From Flavobacteriaceae bacterium UJ101 (lineage in GTDB: Bacteria; Bacteroidota; Bacteroidia; Flavobacteriales; UJ101), in contig CP016269.1 in assembly GCA_001880285.1 (NCBI GenBank), positions 2,924,501-2,988,500 on the forward strand: a DNA stretch of 64,000 nucleotides, written 5' to 3'. How positions within the stretch are numbered: position 1 is the stretch's first letter; each line of letters opens with the position of its first letter. This document shows positions 38,633 to 47,577 of this stretch, one piece after another. A program made the translations under genes and the position numbers. The notes under the pieces are model-generated. The model had not been told where the DNA came from, ran no database searches, and saw only the letters and a list, made by a program, of their open reading frames with translations.

Positions 38633-39183
38633 TTGTCTAATATTTTAATGAAACTCTTTTTTTCTTTATCGTATAAAAGGCCTGTGCATAAACACATTTT
38701 TCTATTATTTCGAGATAAAACGTCATAATTCACACAGCTTTGGCATCCTTTCCAAAAGGATTCAGAGACGGGTAACTCTTCAAAAGTGACGGGTCTGAAA
38801 CTAAGTTCTGTATTAAGTTTTAATACAGCAGAGCTGGTTGTTATGCTGACGATTTTAGCCCCCTTAAATTTGGTTCGAGATAGTTTGAATATTTCTTTTT
38901 TAATTTTTTTAGCTAACCCTAGATTTCTAAATTCAGGGAAAACGATTAATCCTGAATTGGTGATAAATTCTCCATCATCATAAATTTCAATATAACTGAA
39001 TCCTGCAATTTTATTATCAACCAAAGCAATAATCGCATTTTGATGTATCATCTTTTGTGCTAGGTACTCGGGAGCTCTTTTTGCAATTCCGGTTCCTCTT
39101 TTTTTGGCAGATTCTTCCATTTCTTTGCAAATGTCTTCGGCAAATTTTTGATCTGCTTCCGTAGCGATTCGTACAACTATCAT
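38617..39183 (-). CDS. GNAT acetyltransferase, candidate N-acylglutamate synthase
   Basis: This 188-residue GNAT protein shows the acetyl-CoA region VFPEFRNLGLAKKIKKEI (a variant of the R/Q-x-x-G-x-G/A loop). Its C-terminal segment is Cys-rich, with pairs at CQSC and CLC. It opens the arginine operon, with the downstream argG start overlapping its end. No argA or argJ is seen, so it is a plausible first-step N-acylglutamate synthase; this is inferred from position. The C-terminal cysteines could bind a metal. Confidence 0.75.
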   Translation of the reverse strand: MIVVRIATEADQKFAEDICKEMEESAKKRGTGIAKRAPEYLAQKMIHQNAIIALVDNKIAGFSYIEIYDDGEFITNSGLIVFPEFRNLGLAKKIKKEIFKLSRTKFKGAKIVSITTSSAVLKLNTELSFRPVTFEELPVSESFWKGCQSCVNYDVLSRNNRKMCLCTGLLYDKEKKSFIKILDKWRKK

Positions 39184-39286
39184 AAAATAATTGAGTAAAA
39201 TTGGTTAAAATAAAATTTGAAAAACTAAAAACGGTTGGTAAATATCGAGCCACAAATGAAGTATTACATGCTCGATAAAGCATATA

Positions 39287-39361
39287 TTAATTTAACACCC
39301 ACAAGGGGCGTCGAAAAAAGCGTGGCGCTAAGGTGTTGATATGCTTCGTTGTTTTATTCAT
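39287..39361 (-). CDS. Arginine leader peptide (24 residues)
   Basis: The ORF begins MNKTTKHINT and continues LAPRFFRRPLWVLN. Three arginine codons (CGC, CGA, CGC) lie in its second half, two of them adjacent. The ORF sits within a hairpin-forming leader before GNAT-argG-argC-argD-carA-carB. Ribosome stalling at the Arg codons would change the leader fold, the classic attenuation arrangement. The start codon is only 5 bases from the -7 box, so translation would be nearly leaderless. Confidence 0.6.
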   Translation of the reverse strand: MNKTTKHINTLAPRFFRRPLWVLN

Positions 39362-39506
39362 TGAAAGCAAAGATATAAATTATATTTTATTAATAGCTAT
39401 TGATTAATAAAATTAGTTGATTTTTATGAATTATTCAATGAATGGTGGTTTTTAACTGTTAAGTGGTAGTTTTGCTTCGTTAAATGGATTGTTTAATTGA
39501 AATTAT

Positions 39507-39539
39507 ATAAAAAAACCTGTTTAAAAAATTAAACAGGTT
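39507..39539 (-). terminator. Terminator of the YceI-like gene
   Basis: A perfect 11-bp stem AACCTGTTTAA / TTAAACAGGTT with an AAAA loop is followed by seven T on the minus strand. Confidence 0.9.
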
Positions 39540-39567
39540 CTTAAAAGTATGAATTTAATATCTAATA

Positions 39568-40239
39568 TTATTTATTAGCTGCAACTTTTACTTGAAATTC
39601 AATATCGTTAGAAATTACTTTTGATTTAGCACTTTCATCCATCTTTGTAATATCTTCGTCTGAAGCGGATCCATAAGCTAATCCCCATTGTGTACGATCA
39701 ATTACAAATTTATCAGAATCTAATACTACATTATTATCTGCAACAGTAATATTAGCAGGGAAAGTAATCGATTTAGTAGCTCCTAAAAAGGTTAGGTTAC
39801 CTGTTATTTTTGAATTGAAAGCTCCTTCATTTGCTTCTACAGAAGTGATTTCGAAAGTAGCTTCAGGAAATTTTTCAACATTTAAGATATCAGAACTTTT
39901 AATATGTCCCATTAATTTTGCTTGAGTTTCAGCATCACCTGCTAAATCTTCATTTGTGATAGTAGCAAAATCAATTGTGAATTTTCCTCCAACAATTTTA
40001 TCTCCTTCTAAGGTAATATTTCCATCTTTAACTTTTACGGTACCGTTGTGAGGTGCAATACCTCCTAAGTGAGAACCTTTCCATGCAACTACAGTTGCAG
40101 CAGGATCAGCCTTATAATCTACAGCAGATGCGGCAGCTTGAGTTACTTCTTTAGCTTCTTGAGCCTCTACTTTTTTTTCGGATTTACATGCAGTAAATAC
40201 TAAACCTAGCATTGTAACTGCTAAAAACATTTTTTTCAT
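39568..40239 (-). CDS. YceI-like lipoprotein
   Basis: This 223-residue protein has a lipobox (LGLVFTAC, Cys about 18) and a short tether, then a YceI-type lipocalin-like barrel: VAWKGSHLGG, TIDFATITNEDL, HIKSSDILNVEKFPEATFEI, GNLTFLGATKSITFPA and FVIDRTQWGLAYGS. YceI proteins bind isoprenoid-like lipids. Length is normal for the lipoprotein form. It has its own promoter box (40269-40276) and terminator. Confidence 0.9.
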   Translation of the reverse strand: MKKMFLAVTMLGLVFTACKSEKKVEAQEAKEVTQAAASAVDYKADPAATVVAWKGSHLGGIAPHNGTVKVKDGNITLEGDKIVGGKFTIDFATITNEDLAGDAETQAKLMGHIKSSDILNVEKFPEATFEITSVEANEGAFNSKITGNLTFLGATKSITFPANITVADNNVVLDSDKFVIDRTQWGLAYGSASDEDITKMDESAKSKVISNDIEFQVKVAANK

Positions 40240-40268
40240 TTGAATAATAATTCCTTTGTTATAAAGCG

Positions 40269-40276
40269 CAAATATA
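40269..40276 (-). promoter_or_regulatory. -7 promoter box of the YceI-like gene
   Basis: TATATTTG on the minus strand lies 29 bases before the start codon and matches TAnnTTTG. Confidence 0.5.
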
Positions 40277-40338
40277 AAAAAAAGATTTATTTTTAACGAT
40301 TATAAATAAAAAAATACAATTATTTATCTTACAGTTTT

Positions 40339-41247
40339 ATGTTATTTGTAGAAAATTTGTCATACCAATATCCAGATCGAGATACTAAAGCGTTAGACTC
40401 TATTACTTTTTCAGTTAATAAAGGTGAAATATTAGCTGTTGTTGGTGAAAGTGGTGGAGGGAAATCAACACTTCTAAAATTATTATATGGTATGTTAGAT
40501 GCCAGTGCAGGTACTATTTATTTTCAAGAAGAACGTATTCTAGGACCTAAGTTTAATTTAATTCCAGGGCATGATAATATGAAATATTTAGCCCAGAATC
40601 TTGATTTGGTTACTTATGCAACGGTTTATGATAATGTAGGAACACATATTTCTAATATAGATAAGGCATTTAAGAAACGTAGAGTAGAGACTATTTTAGA
40701 AAGTGTAGGGTTATTGGAATTTAAAGATCGAATACCGAAACAATTAAGTGGAGGACAAAAACAGCGAGTAGCCTTGGCTAGAGCGATTGCTAAAACCCCT
40801 CATTTATTATTATTAGATGAACCTTTTGCTAATATTGATACAATTTTAAAACATGAACTACGAGATCGATTGTTTGAACTATTTAAAAAATTAGGAATTG
40901 GTATCATTTTTTCAACCCATGATTTGCAAGATGCATTAGGTTTTGCAGATAAACTTTTGGTTGTTAAAAAAGGTGAAGTTGTTCAATTTGGATCTCCTAA
41001 AGATATTTATGAAGCTCCAACCAATTTATATGTTGCACAATTGTTTGGTTATGCAACAGAATTTCATTCTGGTGAAGCTAAGACTATTTTAGGAAAAGAA
41101 ATAACAGATTCAATCATATTATATTCGACAGAAATTTCTTTGAGAGATTTGAAAAAGGATTATAGAATAGAACGTGAAATATTTATGGGAAACTATACTA
41201 TTTATAAAGTACGTATCGAAGATAAAATAATCTATTGTACAGATTAA
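40339..41247 (+). CDS. ABC transporter ATP-binding protein
   Basis: This 302-residue ATPase has Walker A GESGGGKST, signature LSGGQKQR, Walker B LLLLDEP and the switch His in STHD. Residues after about 225 form a C-terminal extension (GYATEFHSGEAKTILG onward) like the TOBE region of importers for iron, spermidine or molybdate. No permease or binding protein gene is adjacent, so the partner and substrate are unknown. It converges with the next gene, overlapping 4 bases. Confidence 0.85.
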   Translation: MLFVENLSYQYPDRDTKALDSITFSVNKGEILAVVGESGGGKSTLLKLLYGMLDASAGTIYFQEERILGPKFNLIPGHDNMKYLAQNLDLVTYATVYDNVGTHISNIDKAFKKRRVETILESVGLLEFKDRIPKQLSGGQKQRVALARAIAKTPHLLLLDEPFANIDTILKHELRDRLFELFKKLGIGIIFSTHDLQDALGFADKLLVVKKGEVVQFGSPKDIYEAPTNLYVAQLFGYATEFHSGEAKTILGKEITDSIILYSTEISLRDLKKDYRIEREIFMGNYTIYKVRIEDKIIYCTD

Positions 41248-41966
41248 CTACTTAACCATTGTTTTAGTAAGCGTTTATTGTCCAGTACATTACCTATTAA
41301 AAAAGATTTAGAAGATGTAACAGGAATAGCATTTTCCAATAAATCTTTTTTAACCATTTTTTCACCACTATAACTGGAATGTGTGAAAAATAATTTATTG
41401 TTTTCTTTGGTAACAAACCCTACATGAGAATCCAGTCCTAATATAAATAGACTTTGATTAGGCTGTTTTTTCAAATACTTTTTTAAATCTTTCAAATTAG
41501 AAAACATTTTGATAGTAGAGGGATTGCATATTTTGTTTATGAGAACGGAAGAGGGTTCTTGTGCCCAAGAAATTCGTTGCACAGGAAAACCAACATCACG
41601 TAGGGTAGTGGTTACAAAGTAACCACAGGCAACACTTCCTTTTAAAGGTTTCTCTGAAGTGCCATTATAATCCCATGGAGTTCCATACCAGTAAGGGAAT
41701 ATAGAATCATTTAACAAAGTATAGGTTACTCTTTTTACACGATTTAAATCATTTTGCCGAGTATAATATTTTTTTTCTTTTTTTATATCAGAGATAAGTT
41801 TAGTATAATTTTTTAAATGATTTTCAATATTATACGAATAAGTAGGTTGACTTTTTAAAAGTTGTTGTTTTGGAGGTTTAGGAATAATTCTTTTGTTGTT
41901 AGGTTGTGTATGATTACAACATATTAGAAAAAAAAGGAATAATATGGCAGGGAGGTATATTCTCAT
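41244..41966 (-). CDS. Lipoprotein with NlpC/P60-like hydrolase fold
   Basis: This 240-residue protein has a lipobox (FLFFLICC) and a Lys/Pro-rich linker. The core has WYGTPWDYNG, GSVACGYFVTTTLRDVG and LDSHVGFVT: a Cys at the start of a helix and a later His-Val-Gly, the arrangement of NlpC/P60 papain-like hydrolases. It may cleave cell-wall peptides in the periplasm. The match is by pattern only and the sequence is divergent. Confidence 0.65.
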   Translation of the reverse strand: MRIYLPAILFLFFLICCNHTQPNNKRIIPKPPKQQLLKSQPTYSYNIENHLKNYTKLISDIKKEKKYYTRQNDLNRVKRVTYTLLNDSIFPYWYGTPWDYNGTSEKPLKGSVACGYFVTTTLRDVGFPVQRISWAQEPSSVLINKICNPSTIKMFSNLKDLKKYLKKQPNQSLFILGLDSHVGFVTKENNKLFFTHSSYSGEKMVKKDLLENAIPVTSSKSFLIGNVLDNKRLLKQWLSS

Positions 41967-41979
41967 TTACATACAAAAG

Positions 41980-42014
41980 TACAAAAAAACCTTCACGCAA
42001 AGGCGTAAAGGTTT
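41980..42014 (-). terminator. Terminator after rplT
   Basis: AAACCTT-C-ACGC pairs with GCGT-A-AAGGTTT (one mismatch, 4-base loop), followed by a seven-T run on the minus strand. It closes the thrS-infC-rpmI-rplT unit. Confidence 0.85.
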
Positions 42015-42042
42015 TAATAGGATACAATATTGATTAAACTTT

Positions 42043-42387
42043 CTATTTTACTTTATCAACGATTGCTTTAAAAGCTTCAGGATGATTCATTGCTAAATCA
42101 GCTAATACTTTACGGTTTAATTCAATACCGTTTTTCTTAACTGCTCCCATAAATTTAGAATAAGACATTCCATTTAAGCGAGCTCCTGCATTAATACGTT
42201 GAATCCATAATGCACGAAAGTTTCTTTTCTTTTGTTTACGATCTCTATAAGCGTATAATAACCCTTTTTCAACCGCGTTTTTAGCTACAGTCCAAACGTT
42301 TTTACGACGCCCGAAATAACCTTTAGCTTGTTTAAAAATCTTTTTTCTTCTGCGTCTTGACGCAACTGAATTTACTGATCTTGGCAT
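42043..42387 (-). CDS. rplT: Ribosomal protein bL20
   Basis: The 114-residue protein has [24 protein letters not shown]-type opening and [19 protein letters not shown], characteristic of L20, an early 23S rRNA-binding assembly protein. It is the last gene of the thrS-infC-rpmI-rplT operon. The spacer before it (42388-42529) is unusually long and carries the TTTTCAC repeat. Confidence 0.98.
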   Translation of the reverse strand: MPRSVNSVASRRRRKKIFKQAKGYFGRRKNVWTVAKNAVEKGLLYAYRDRKQKKRNFRALWIQRINAGARLNGMSYSKFMGAVKKNGIELNRKVLADLAMNHPEAFKAIVDKVK

Positions 42388-42435
42388 AATTTTTAATTTT
42401 TTTGTTATAGGCGGTAAATAGGTTGAAGATTCAAG

Positions 42436-42463
42436 TTTTCACTTTTCACTTTTCACTTTTCAC
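42436..42463 (+). repeat. Four tandem TTTTCAC heptamers between rpmI and rplT
   Basis: TTTTCAC is repeated four times without error, flanked by TCAAG and TCTTTTGTG. Reverse-complemented, the unit is the GTGAAAA word repeated before the YgiQ gene (21797-21810). Confidence 0.85.
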
Positions 42464-42529
42464 TCTTTTGTGCTCTATAACATGGTTAAACATTTTAATT
42501 TAATAAACCTAATAGTTTAATTATAAATC

Positions 42530-42727
42530 TTATTTGATTAATAATTGTTTTTTAATACTTAATTCATCCGCTTTGTCCACTAAACCAGCTTTCGTTAAAT
42601 TACGTTTTTGTTTAGTTTCTTTCTTTGTTAAGATATGGCTTTTGAATGCGTGCTTACGTTTTAATTTTCCAGTACCGGTTACCTTAAAACGTTTTTTTGC
42701 ACTTGATTTTGTTTTTAATTTTGGCAT
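42530..42727 (-). CDS. rpmI: Ribosomal protein bL35
   Basis: This 65-residue basic protein ([34 protein letters not shown]) is bL35 of the large subunit. Length is normal. It lies between infC and rplT, the standard order. Confidence 0.98.
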   Translation of the reverse strand: MPKLKTKSSAKKRFKVTGTGKLKRKHAFKSHILTKKETKQKRNLTKAGLVDKADELSIKKQLLIK

Positions 42728-42796
42728 AATGCTTCAATTTTAATATTGATATCCTATATATTTTAAAATTAATTGAATTTATACGATCAATTAATG

Positions 42797-43354
42797 TTAT
42801 ACTTTTACTTTAGGCGCAATCATAATGGTCATTCTTTTTCCCATTAATTTAGGCATGGATTCTACTTTTCCCCATTCTTCTAAATCTTGAGCTAAACGTA
42901 ATAACAAAATTTCTCCTTGATCTTTAAAGATAATAGAACGACCTTTAAAAAATACATAGGCTTTTAATTTTGCACCGTCTTTAAGAAATTTCTCAGCATG
43001 TTTTTTCTTAAACTCATAATCATGATCATCTGTTTGAGGTCCAAAACGAACTTCTTTGATGACTACTTTTGATTGTTTTGATTTTAATTCTTTTTGCTTT
43101 TTTTTCTGTTCGTATAAATATTTTTTATATTCTATTATTTTACAAACAGGGGGAACAGCTTTAGGTGAAATTTCAACTAAATCTAATCCTAATTCTTCTG
43201 CTTTAGCTAAAGCTTGCTTTAAGCTATAAACACCAACTTCAACATTATCACCCACTAAACGTACTTCTTGAGCGGTGATTTTTTGATTAATTCGATGTTG
43301 GTCTTCTTTAATAATTCTGGCAGGACCTCTTCTGCCTCGTCTTCTAATTGCTAT
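42797..43354 (-). CDS. infC: Translation initiation factor IF-3, apparent AUA start
   Basis: IF-3 checks start-codon pairing on the 30S subunit. The conserved body includes [36 protein letters not shown] and [17 protein letters not shown]. The first standard start in frame (GTG 43253-43255) would remove the conserved N-terminus [20 protein letters not shown]. Extending upstream, the only sense codons before an in-frame TAA are AAA, TTA, GAA, GCC, ATA, GCA, ATT, with ATA-GCA-ATT aligning to the MAIR of other flavobacterial IF-3 proteins. I therefore start at ATA 43352-43354, giving 185 residues. ATT two codons later is the alternative. Rare starts are known for infC elsewhere (AUU in E. coli), serving autoregulation. 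It begins 12 bases after thrS ends. Confidence 0.88.
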   Translation of the reverse strand: MAIRRRGRRGPARIIKEDQHRINQKITAQEVRLVGDNVEVGVYSLKQALAKAEELGLDLVEISPKAVPPVCKIIEYKKYLYEQKKKQKELKSKQSKVVIKEVRFGPQTDDHDYEFKKKHAEKFLKDGAKLKAYVFFKGRSIIFKDQGEILLLRLAQDLEEWGKVESMPKLMGKRMTIMIAPKVKV

Positions 43355-43366
43355 GGCTTCTAATTT

Positions 43367-45292
43367 TTAATTGTTAATATTCGTTTCTTCTTGTATTTTC
43401 TTTACAAAATCTTCTATGCTCATTGAGCCTAGATCACCTTCTTTATGTTTCCTTATGGAAACTGAATTTGCTTCAGCCTCTTGTTCTCCAACAATAATCA
43501 TGTAAGGTATTTTATTTGCTTCACAATCACGGATTTTTCTTCCTGTTGTCTCGCTTCGACTGTCAATACTTCCACGAATATCGTTTTCAGACAGCAAATT
43601 TAATACTTTTTCTGCATATTTTTGATATTTTTCACTAATAGGCAAAATTTTATATTGTTCAGGGGATAACCAAAGAGGGAAATCACCTCCTGTATGTTCT
43701 AATAGAATGGCTATAAATCGTTCTAATGATCCAAAAGGAGCTCGGTGTATCATAACAGGCCTATGATCTTTATTATCAGACCCTTTGTAAGATAAATCAA
43801 AGCGCTCTGGAAGATTGTAATCTACTTGAATAGTACCCAATTGCCATTTACGACCTAGAGCATCTTTAACCATGAAATCAAGCTTTGGTCCATAGAATGC
43901 AGCCTCTCCATATTCCACAATGGTAGGTAATCCTTTCTCATCAGAAGCTTGAATAATAGCATTTTCTGCTTTCTCCCAATTTTCATCTGAACCAATATAT
44001 TTTTCTTTATTTTCAGAGTCTCTTAGAGAAACTTGAGCTTCGAAATCTTCAAATCCTAATGATTTAAATACATAAAGTACTAAATCAATTACTTTTTTAA
44101 ATTCTTCTAATAATTGATCAGGAGTACAAAAAATATGTGCATCATCTTGTGTAAAACCTCGTACACGAGTTAAACCATGTAATTCTCCACTTTGTTCATA
44201 TCGGTATACAGTTCCAAACTCAGCATAACGTTTAGGAAGATCTTTATACGACCATCTTTCAGCATTGTAAATTTCACAATGATGGGGGCAATTCATAGGT
44301 TTTAACAAATATTCTTCTCCTTCATTAGGTGTTTTTATAGGTTGGAAACTATCTTCACCATATTTAGCATAATGTCCAGAAGTAATATATAACTCTTTAT
44401 TCCCAATATGTGGTGACACTACAAATTCATACCCAGCTGCTAATTGTGCTTTTGATAAGAAGTCTTCTAAACGCTTACGCAATGCAGTTCCTTTTGGTAA
44501 CCATAGAGGTAAACCAGCACCTACTTTTTGTGAAAAGGCAAATAACCCTAATTCTTTCCCTAATTTTCTATGATCTCGCTTTTTCGCTTCTTCTAAAAGC
44601 TCTAAATATTCTTTTAATTCTTTTTGTTTTGGAAATGTGATACCGTAAATACGTGTTAATTGTTTATTTTTTTCATCTCCTCTCCAATAAGCTCCTGCAA
44701 CATTGAGTAGTTTAACAGCTTTTATAATCCCTGTATTAGGAATATGACCTCCACGACATAGATCGGTAAAATTACCATGTGTAACAAAAGTAATAGATCC
44801 ATCTTCTAAATTAGAAATCAATTCTGTTTTAAATTCATTATCGGCATATTCTTTTAATGCTTCAGCTTTTGATACATCGTATTTTTTAAATTCGAATTTT
44901 TGACGAGCATTTTCTAAGATTCTTTTTTCAATTTTTTCAAAATCTTTTTCAGAAATAGAGTTTTCACCGAAATCAACATCATAATAAAATCCATTTTCTA
45001 TAGGAGGACCTAATGTTAATTTGGCATTTGGATAAAACTCCATAATAGCTTGTGCTAATAAGTGAGCAGAAGAATGCCAGAATGCTTTTTTCCCCATTTC
45101 ATCTTTCCATGTGAATAAAGTTAAAGTAGCATCATGGGTTATGGGTGTGGTGGTTTCAACTTGAACATCATCAACACTTGCAGAAATCACATTTCGTGCA
45201 AAACCTTCGCTAATATCTTTCGCTACATCCATTGGAGTAACGGTACTTTCAAATTCACGGATTGAACCGTCGGGTAACGTAATTTTAATCAT
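43367..45292 (-). CDS. thrS: Threonyl-tRNA synthetase
   Basis: ThrRS charges tRNA-Thr. The 641-residue protein has the N-terminal TGS domain ([17 protein letters not shown]), the editing domain ([13 protein letters not shown] and the Cys in [12 protein letters not shown]), class II catalytic motifs ([46 protein letters not shown]) and a C-terminal anticodon-binding domain. It heads the operon thrS-infC-rpmI-rplT. A -7 box TAAATTTG lies at 45325-45332. Confidence 0.98.
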   Translation of the reverse strand: MIKITLPDGSIREFESTVTPMDVAKDISEGFARNVISASVDDVQVETTTPITHDATLTLFTWKDEMGKKAFWHSSAHLLAQAIMEFYPNAKLTLGPPIENGFYYDVDFGENSISEKDFEKIEKRILENARQKFEFKKYDVSKAEALKEYADNEFKTELISNLEDGSITFVTHGNFTDLCRGGHIPNTGIIKAVKLLNVAGAYWRGDEKNKQLTRIYGITFPKQKELKEYLELLEEAKKRDHRKLGKELGLFAFSQKVGAGLPLWLPKGTALRKRLEDFLSKAQLAAGYEFVVSPHIGNKELYITSGHYAKYGEDSFQPIKTPNEGEEYLLKPMNCPHHCEIYNAERWSYKDLPKRYAEFGTVYRYEQSGELHGLTRVRGFTQDDAHIFCTPDQLLEEFKKVIDLVLYVFKSLGFEDFEAQVSLRDSENKEKYIGSDENWEKAENAIIQASDEKGLPTIVEYGEAAFYGPKLDFMVKDALGRKWQLGTIQVDYNLPERFDLSYKGSDNKDHRPVMIHRAPFGSLERFIAILLEHTGGDFPLWLSPEQYKILPISEKYQKYAEKVLNLLSENDIRGSIDSRSETTGRKIRDCEANKIPYMIIVGEQEAEANSVSIRKHKEGDLGSMSIEDFVKKIQEETNINN

Positions 45293-45324
45293 CTATAATG
45301 TATCTTTCATTATTATAAGAATAG

Positions 45325-45332
45325 CAAATTTA
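45325..45332 (-). promoter_or_regulatory. -7 promoter box of the thrS operon
   Basis: TAAATTTG on the minus strand fits TAnnTTTG, 32 bases before the thrS ATG. No TTG lies at the usual -33 distance. Confidence 0.4.
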
Positions 45333-45480
45333 CTATTTATTATGATAATGAACATAAACAAATTAAAAACATTTAGTTTACTATAGGATGATTATCTTAT
45401 TAAGTTCTATAATCTGTATATGAATACATAATTTTAAAGTATAAAAAATAAGGTTATTATAATTTAAAACTATCTGTTAT

Positions 45481-46368
45481 TTAGTAAATTAGCTCTTCAA
45501 GAAGATGGGTTTTATCTTTATTTTGGTTTAACCAAATTTTATAGCTGTGTTTTTTGTTTCTTAATAGATAATAGGCAGCGGTTTCAGATAAATCGTATTC
45601 TTGTATTTTAGTAAAAATAGGAGCATAGTACCTCCAATATTCTCCTTGTTTTAAATGATTGGTTTCTTTTAATGACGTACCTAAAGTGTTAAATTGTAAG
45701 GTTAATAACTCAATTTCATTAGAAATATCAAAGTCTCCCATAACACTGCGAGTTGATAAAACAAAATCGGTATGGTTAAACGAGTTGGTTTTTGAAGGTT
45801 TTTTTGAACTTTGATTTGTGTTTGATAAGCTCATTCTATTTTTAGAAGAAGAAGTTTTGATAAAAATTTTTCTTTTAAATAATTCTTTAATACTAATAAG
45901 GTTTTGTTGTGAGTATTTCGTATTAGCATCTAGAAATTCACTTGTAATTAGAGCCATTAGAGCTGCTGTTCTATTTTGATTGTATTCAGCTCTTCCGATA
46001 GCATTGTGTACAATAGGCTTATGTTTATAGTATTGTAGTAGGGGTAAAAGGGTTAGAGAGGCTTCATAGTCTTTATTGTTATTAAGAAATAGAAGTGCTT
46101 TTTCATAACGAATTTGAAAGTTGTTTGGGTATTTTTTTAACCCCATATCATAAAATTTAGCAGCTTTTATTTCATCTTTATCAAATTCATATGCATGGCC
46201 ACATTTTATAAAAGATTGTTCATCAAGGTTCTGTATTTTAGAAGTACATAAATCTTGAGCTTTATTAAATTTTTTGTGTATAAGATAGCTTTCTATTTCA
46301 GTATTTAAATTTTGACCTGAAATAAAAATTGAACTAAACAATATACTAACAAAAAATAATAACCTCAT
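45481..46368 (-). CDS. Exported TPR-like protein, unknown
   Basis: This 295-residue protein has a signal peptide (about 1-18, ending ISG). A helical repeat region (about 20-125) with TPR spacing follows (HAYEFDKDEIKAAKFYDMGLKKYPNN, NNKDYEASLTLLPLL). A Ser/Asn/Lys-rich linker (about 172-200) leads to a C-terminal domain with no recognised motif. The role is unknown. It sits 61 bases after the LptF/G gene and may be co-transcribed with it. Confidence 0.7.
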   Translation of the reverse strand: MRLLFFVSILFSSIFISGQNLNTEIESYLIHKKFNKAQDLCTSKIQNLDEQSFIKCGHAYEFDKDEIKAAKFYDMGLKKYPNNFQIRYEKALLFLNNNKDYEASLTLLPLLQYYKHKPIVHNAIGRAEYNQNRTAALMALITSEFLDANTKYSQQNLISIKELFKRKIFIKTSSSKNRMSLSNTNQSSKKPSKTNSFNHTDFVLSTRSVMGDFDISNEIELLTLQFNTLGTSLKETNHLKQGEYWRYYAPIFTKIQEYDLSETAAYYLLRNKKHSYKIWLNQNKDKTHLLEELIY

Positions 46369-46429
46369 GCTTTATTAATTTCCTGAATATATTTCTAGAA
46401 ACAAAAATAAAGCCATAAAATGTTAAATA

Positions 46430-47566
46430 TTAGAAACTTGCTCTTTTAAAGTATAAAAAGATGGTAAGGATTCCAAATATGATATTAGGAGCTAATGCTG
46501 CAACCATAGGATCTAGCGACTCGTTAGAAGCTAAAATACCTATAGTGAAATTAAGAAATACATAAGAAAAAGCAATAAGTATTCCCACAGCTAAATTAGT
46601 TCCAATTCCACCTCGACGTTTTCTTGAAGAAATGGATAATCCTAAAATAGTTAAAATAAAGGTTGAAATAGGTAAACTTGTTCGTTGGTATAAAGTGGTG
46701 TAATACCCACTTGTTTGACCATTTCCTGCAATTTTCTTTCGTTCAATAAATTTTAAAAGTTCTGGAGTACTTAAGTTTTCTGCTATACTGTTTTCTGGTA
46801 ATAGAAAATCAGGATTCGCATTCAATTTAATTTCCATTTTTTTATGGTAGGAAACACTGTCATTATAATCGTGAATTTTGTTAGGTTGAATAGAATCTAC
46901 TTGGTTAATGTTTCCGAATTTTTCATAGGCATTTCTTAAAATATATGTAGAGCTATCAGCATTCCATTCTACTTGTTTTGCAGTTAAAGCATAGTCTCTA
47001 CTCAAAGAATCATTAAATTTAAAGTAGCTAAATCCATTTCCTCTGTGAGAATTTTTATTATAACTTAGAATATTTAGCTGTTCTTTAGGAGAAATGAAAG
47101 CCGTGATTTTTTTACTTTTATTTTGCTCTGTTTTATCGGTATAAGAGACTAAATATTTGGAGTGAAATTCATTCTTTTTCACATTAGAGTAGGGAAGAAT
47201 ATAATGGTTGATACCTAAAGCGATGAGTCCTATAATAATCCCACTAATAAAATAAGGCCGAGCAATTCTATGGAAATTGACACCTCCTGATTGCATGGCT
47301 ACAATTTCAGTATTATCTGTTATTCTAGAAGTAAAAAGTATAACAGAAATAAAAACAACAATTTGAACAAAAGTATTTGCTAAATAAACAATAAAATAGA
47401 CGGAATAATTTTTTAAATAATCAATAGAAGTTCCTCCATTCGATTCTAAACGCCCTTGTCTCTGATTCAGATCTATCAGTACTACAATGAGCATTAAAAA
47501 GAACATCGTGAAGAAAAATGTTCCAAAGAGTTTTTTTATAATATACCAATCTAGTTTTTTGAGCAT
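46430..47566 (-). CDS. LptF/LptG family permease
   Basis: This 378-residue protein is of the YjgP/YjgQ type, a transmembrane component of the LPS export ABC complex (LptB2FG). It has about six hydrophobic segments arranged three plus three around a periplasmic jellyroll (about 110-280). TDNTEIVAMQSGGVNFHRIARP is the typical coupling-helix region. Whether it is LptF or LptG cannot be told. It lies 11 bases downstream of tgt, a common neighbour in Bacteroidota. Confidence 0.88.
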   Translation of the reverse strand: MLKKLDWYIIKKLFGTFFFTMFFLMLIVVLIDLNQRQGRLESNGGTSIDYLKNYSVYFIVYLANTFVQIVVFISVILFTSRITDNTEIVAMQSGGVNFHRIARPYFISGIIIGLIALGINHYILPYSNVKKNEFHSKYLVSYTDKTEQNKSKKITAFISPKEQLNILSYNKNSHRGNGFSYFKFNDSLSRDYALTAKQVEWNADSSTYILRNAYEKFGNINQVDSIQPNKIHDYNDSVSYHKKMEIKLNANPDFLLPENSIAENLSTPELLKFIERKKIAGNGQTSGYYTTLYQRTSLPISTFILTILGLSISSRKRRGGIGTNLAVGILIAFSYVFLNFTIGILASNESLDPMVAALAPNIIFGILTIFLYFKRASF

Positions 47567-47577
47567 TTTTTAGAAAA

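Larger units (their letters stand above)
39184..39567 (-). promoter_or_regulatory. Leader region of the arginine operon, probable attenuator
   Basis: Reading toward the GNAT gene, a -7 box TATCTTTGC lies at 39367-39375, then a short Arg-containing ORF (39287-39361). Inside the ORF, GAAGCATAT and AACACC can pair with GGTGTT and ATATGCTT just beyond it. A second stem, TATCGAGC/GCTCGATA, follows. The sharing of the ATATGCTTTATCG part makes the two folds partly exclusive. The rest of the gap (39376-39506) is AT-rich with nothing recognised. Confidence 0.6.

Noticed and set aside
39017-39283. 88-residue ORF overlapping the GNAT start
   Set aside because: It is out of frame with the GNAT gene, begins inside the leader hairpin region and shows no family features.
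39254-39350. Integron attC-like site
   Set aside because: AACACC...GGTGTT resembles attC pairing, but there is no integrase or cassette, and the leader-peptide explanation accounts for more of the sequence.
42436-42463. CRISPR-like repeats
   Set aside because: The heptamers are directly adjacent without spacers, so this is a simple tandem repeat.
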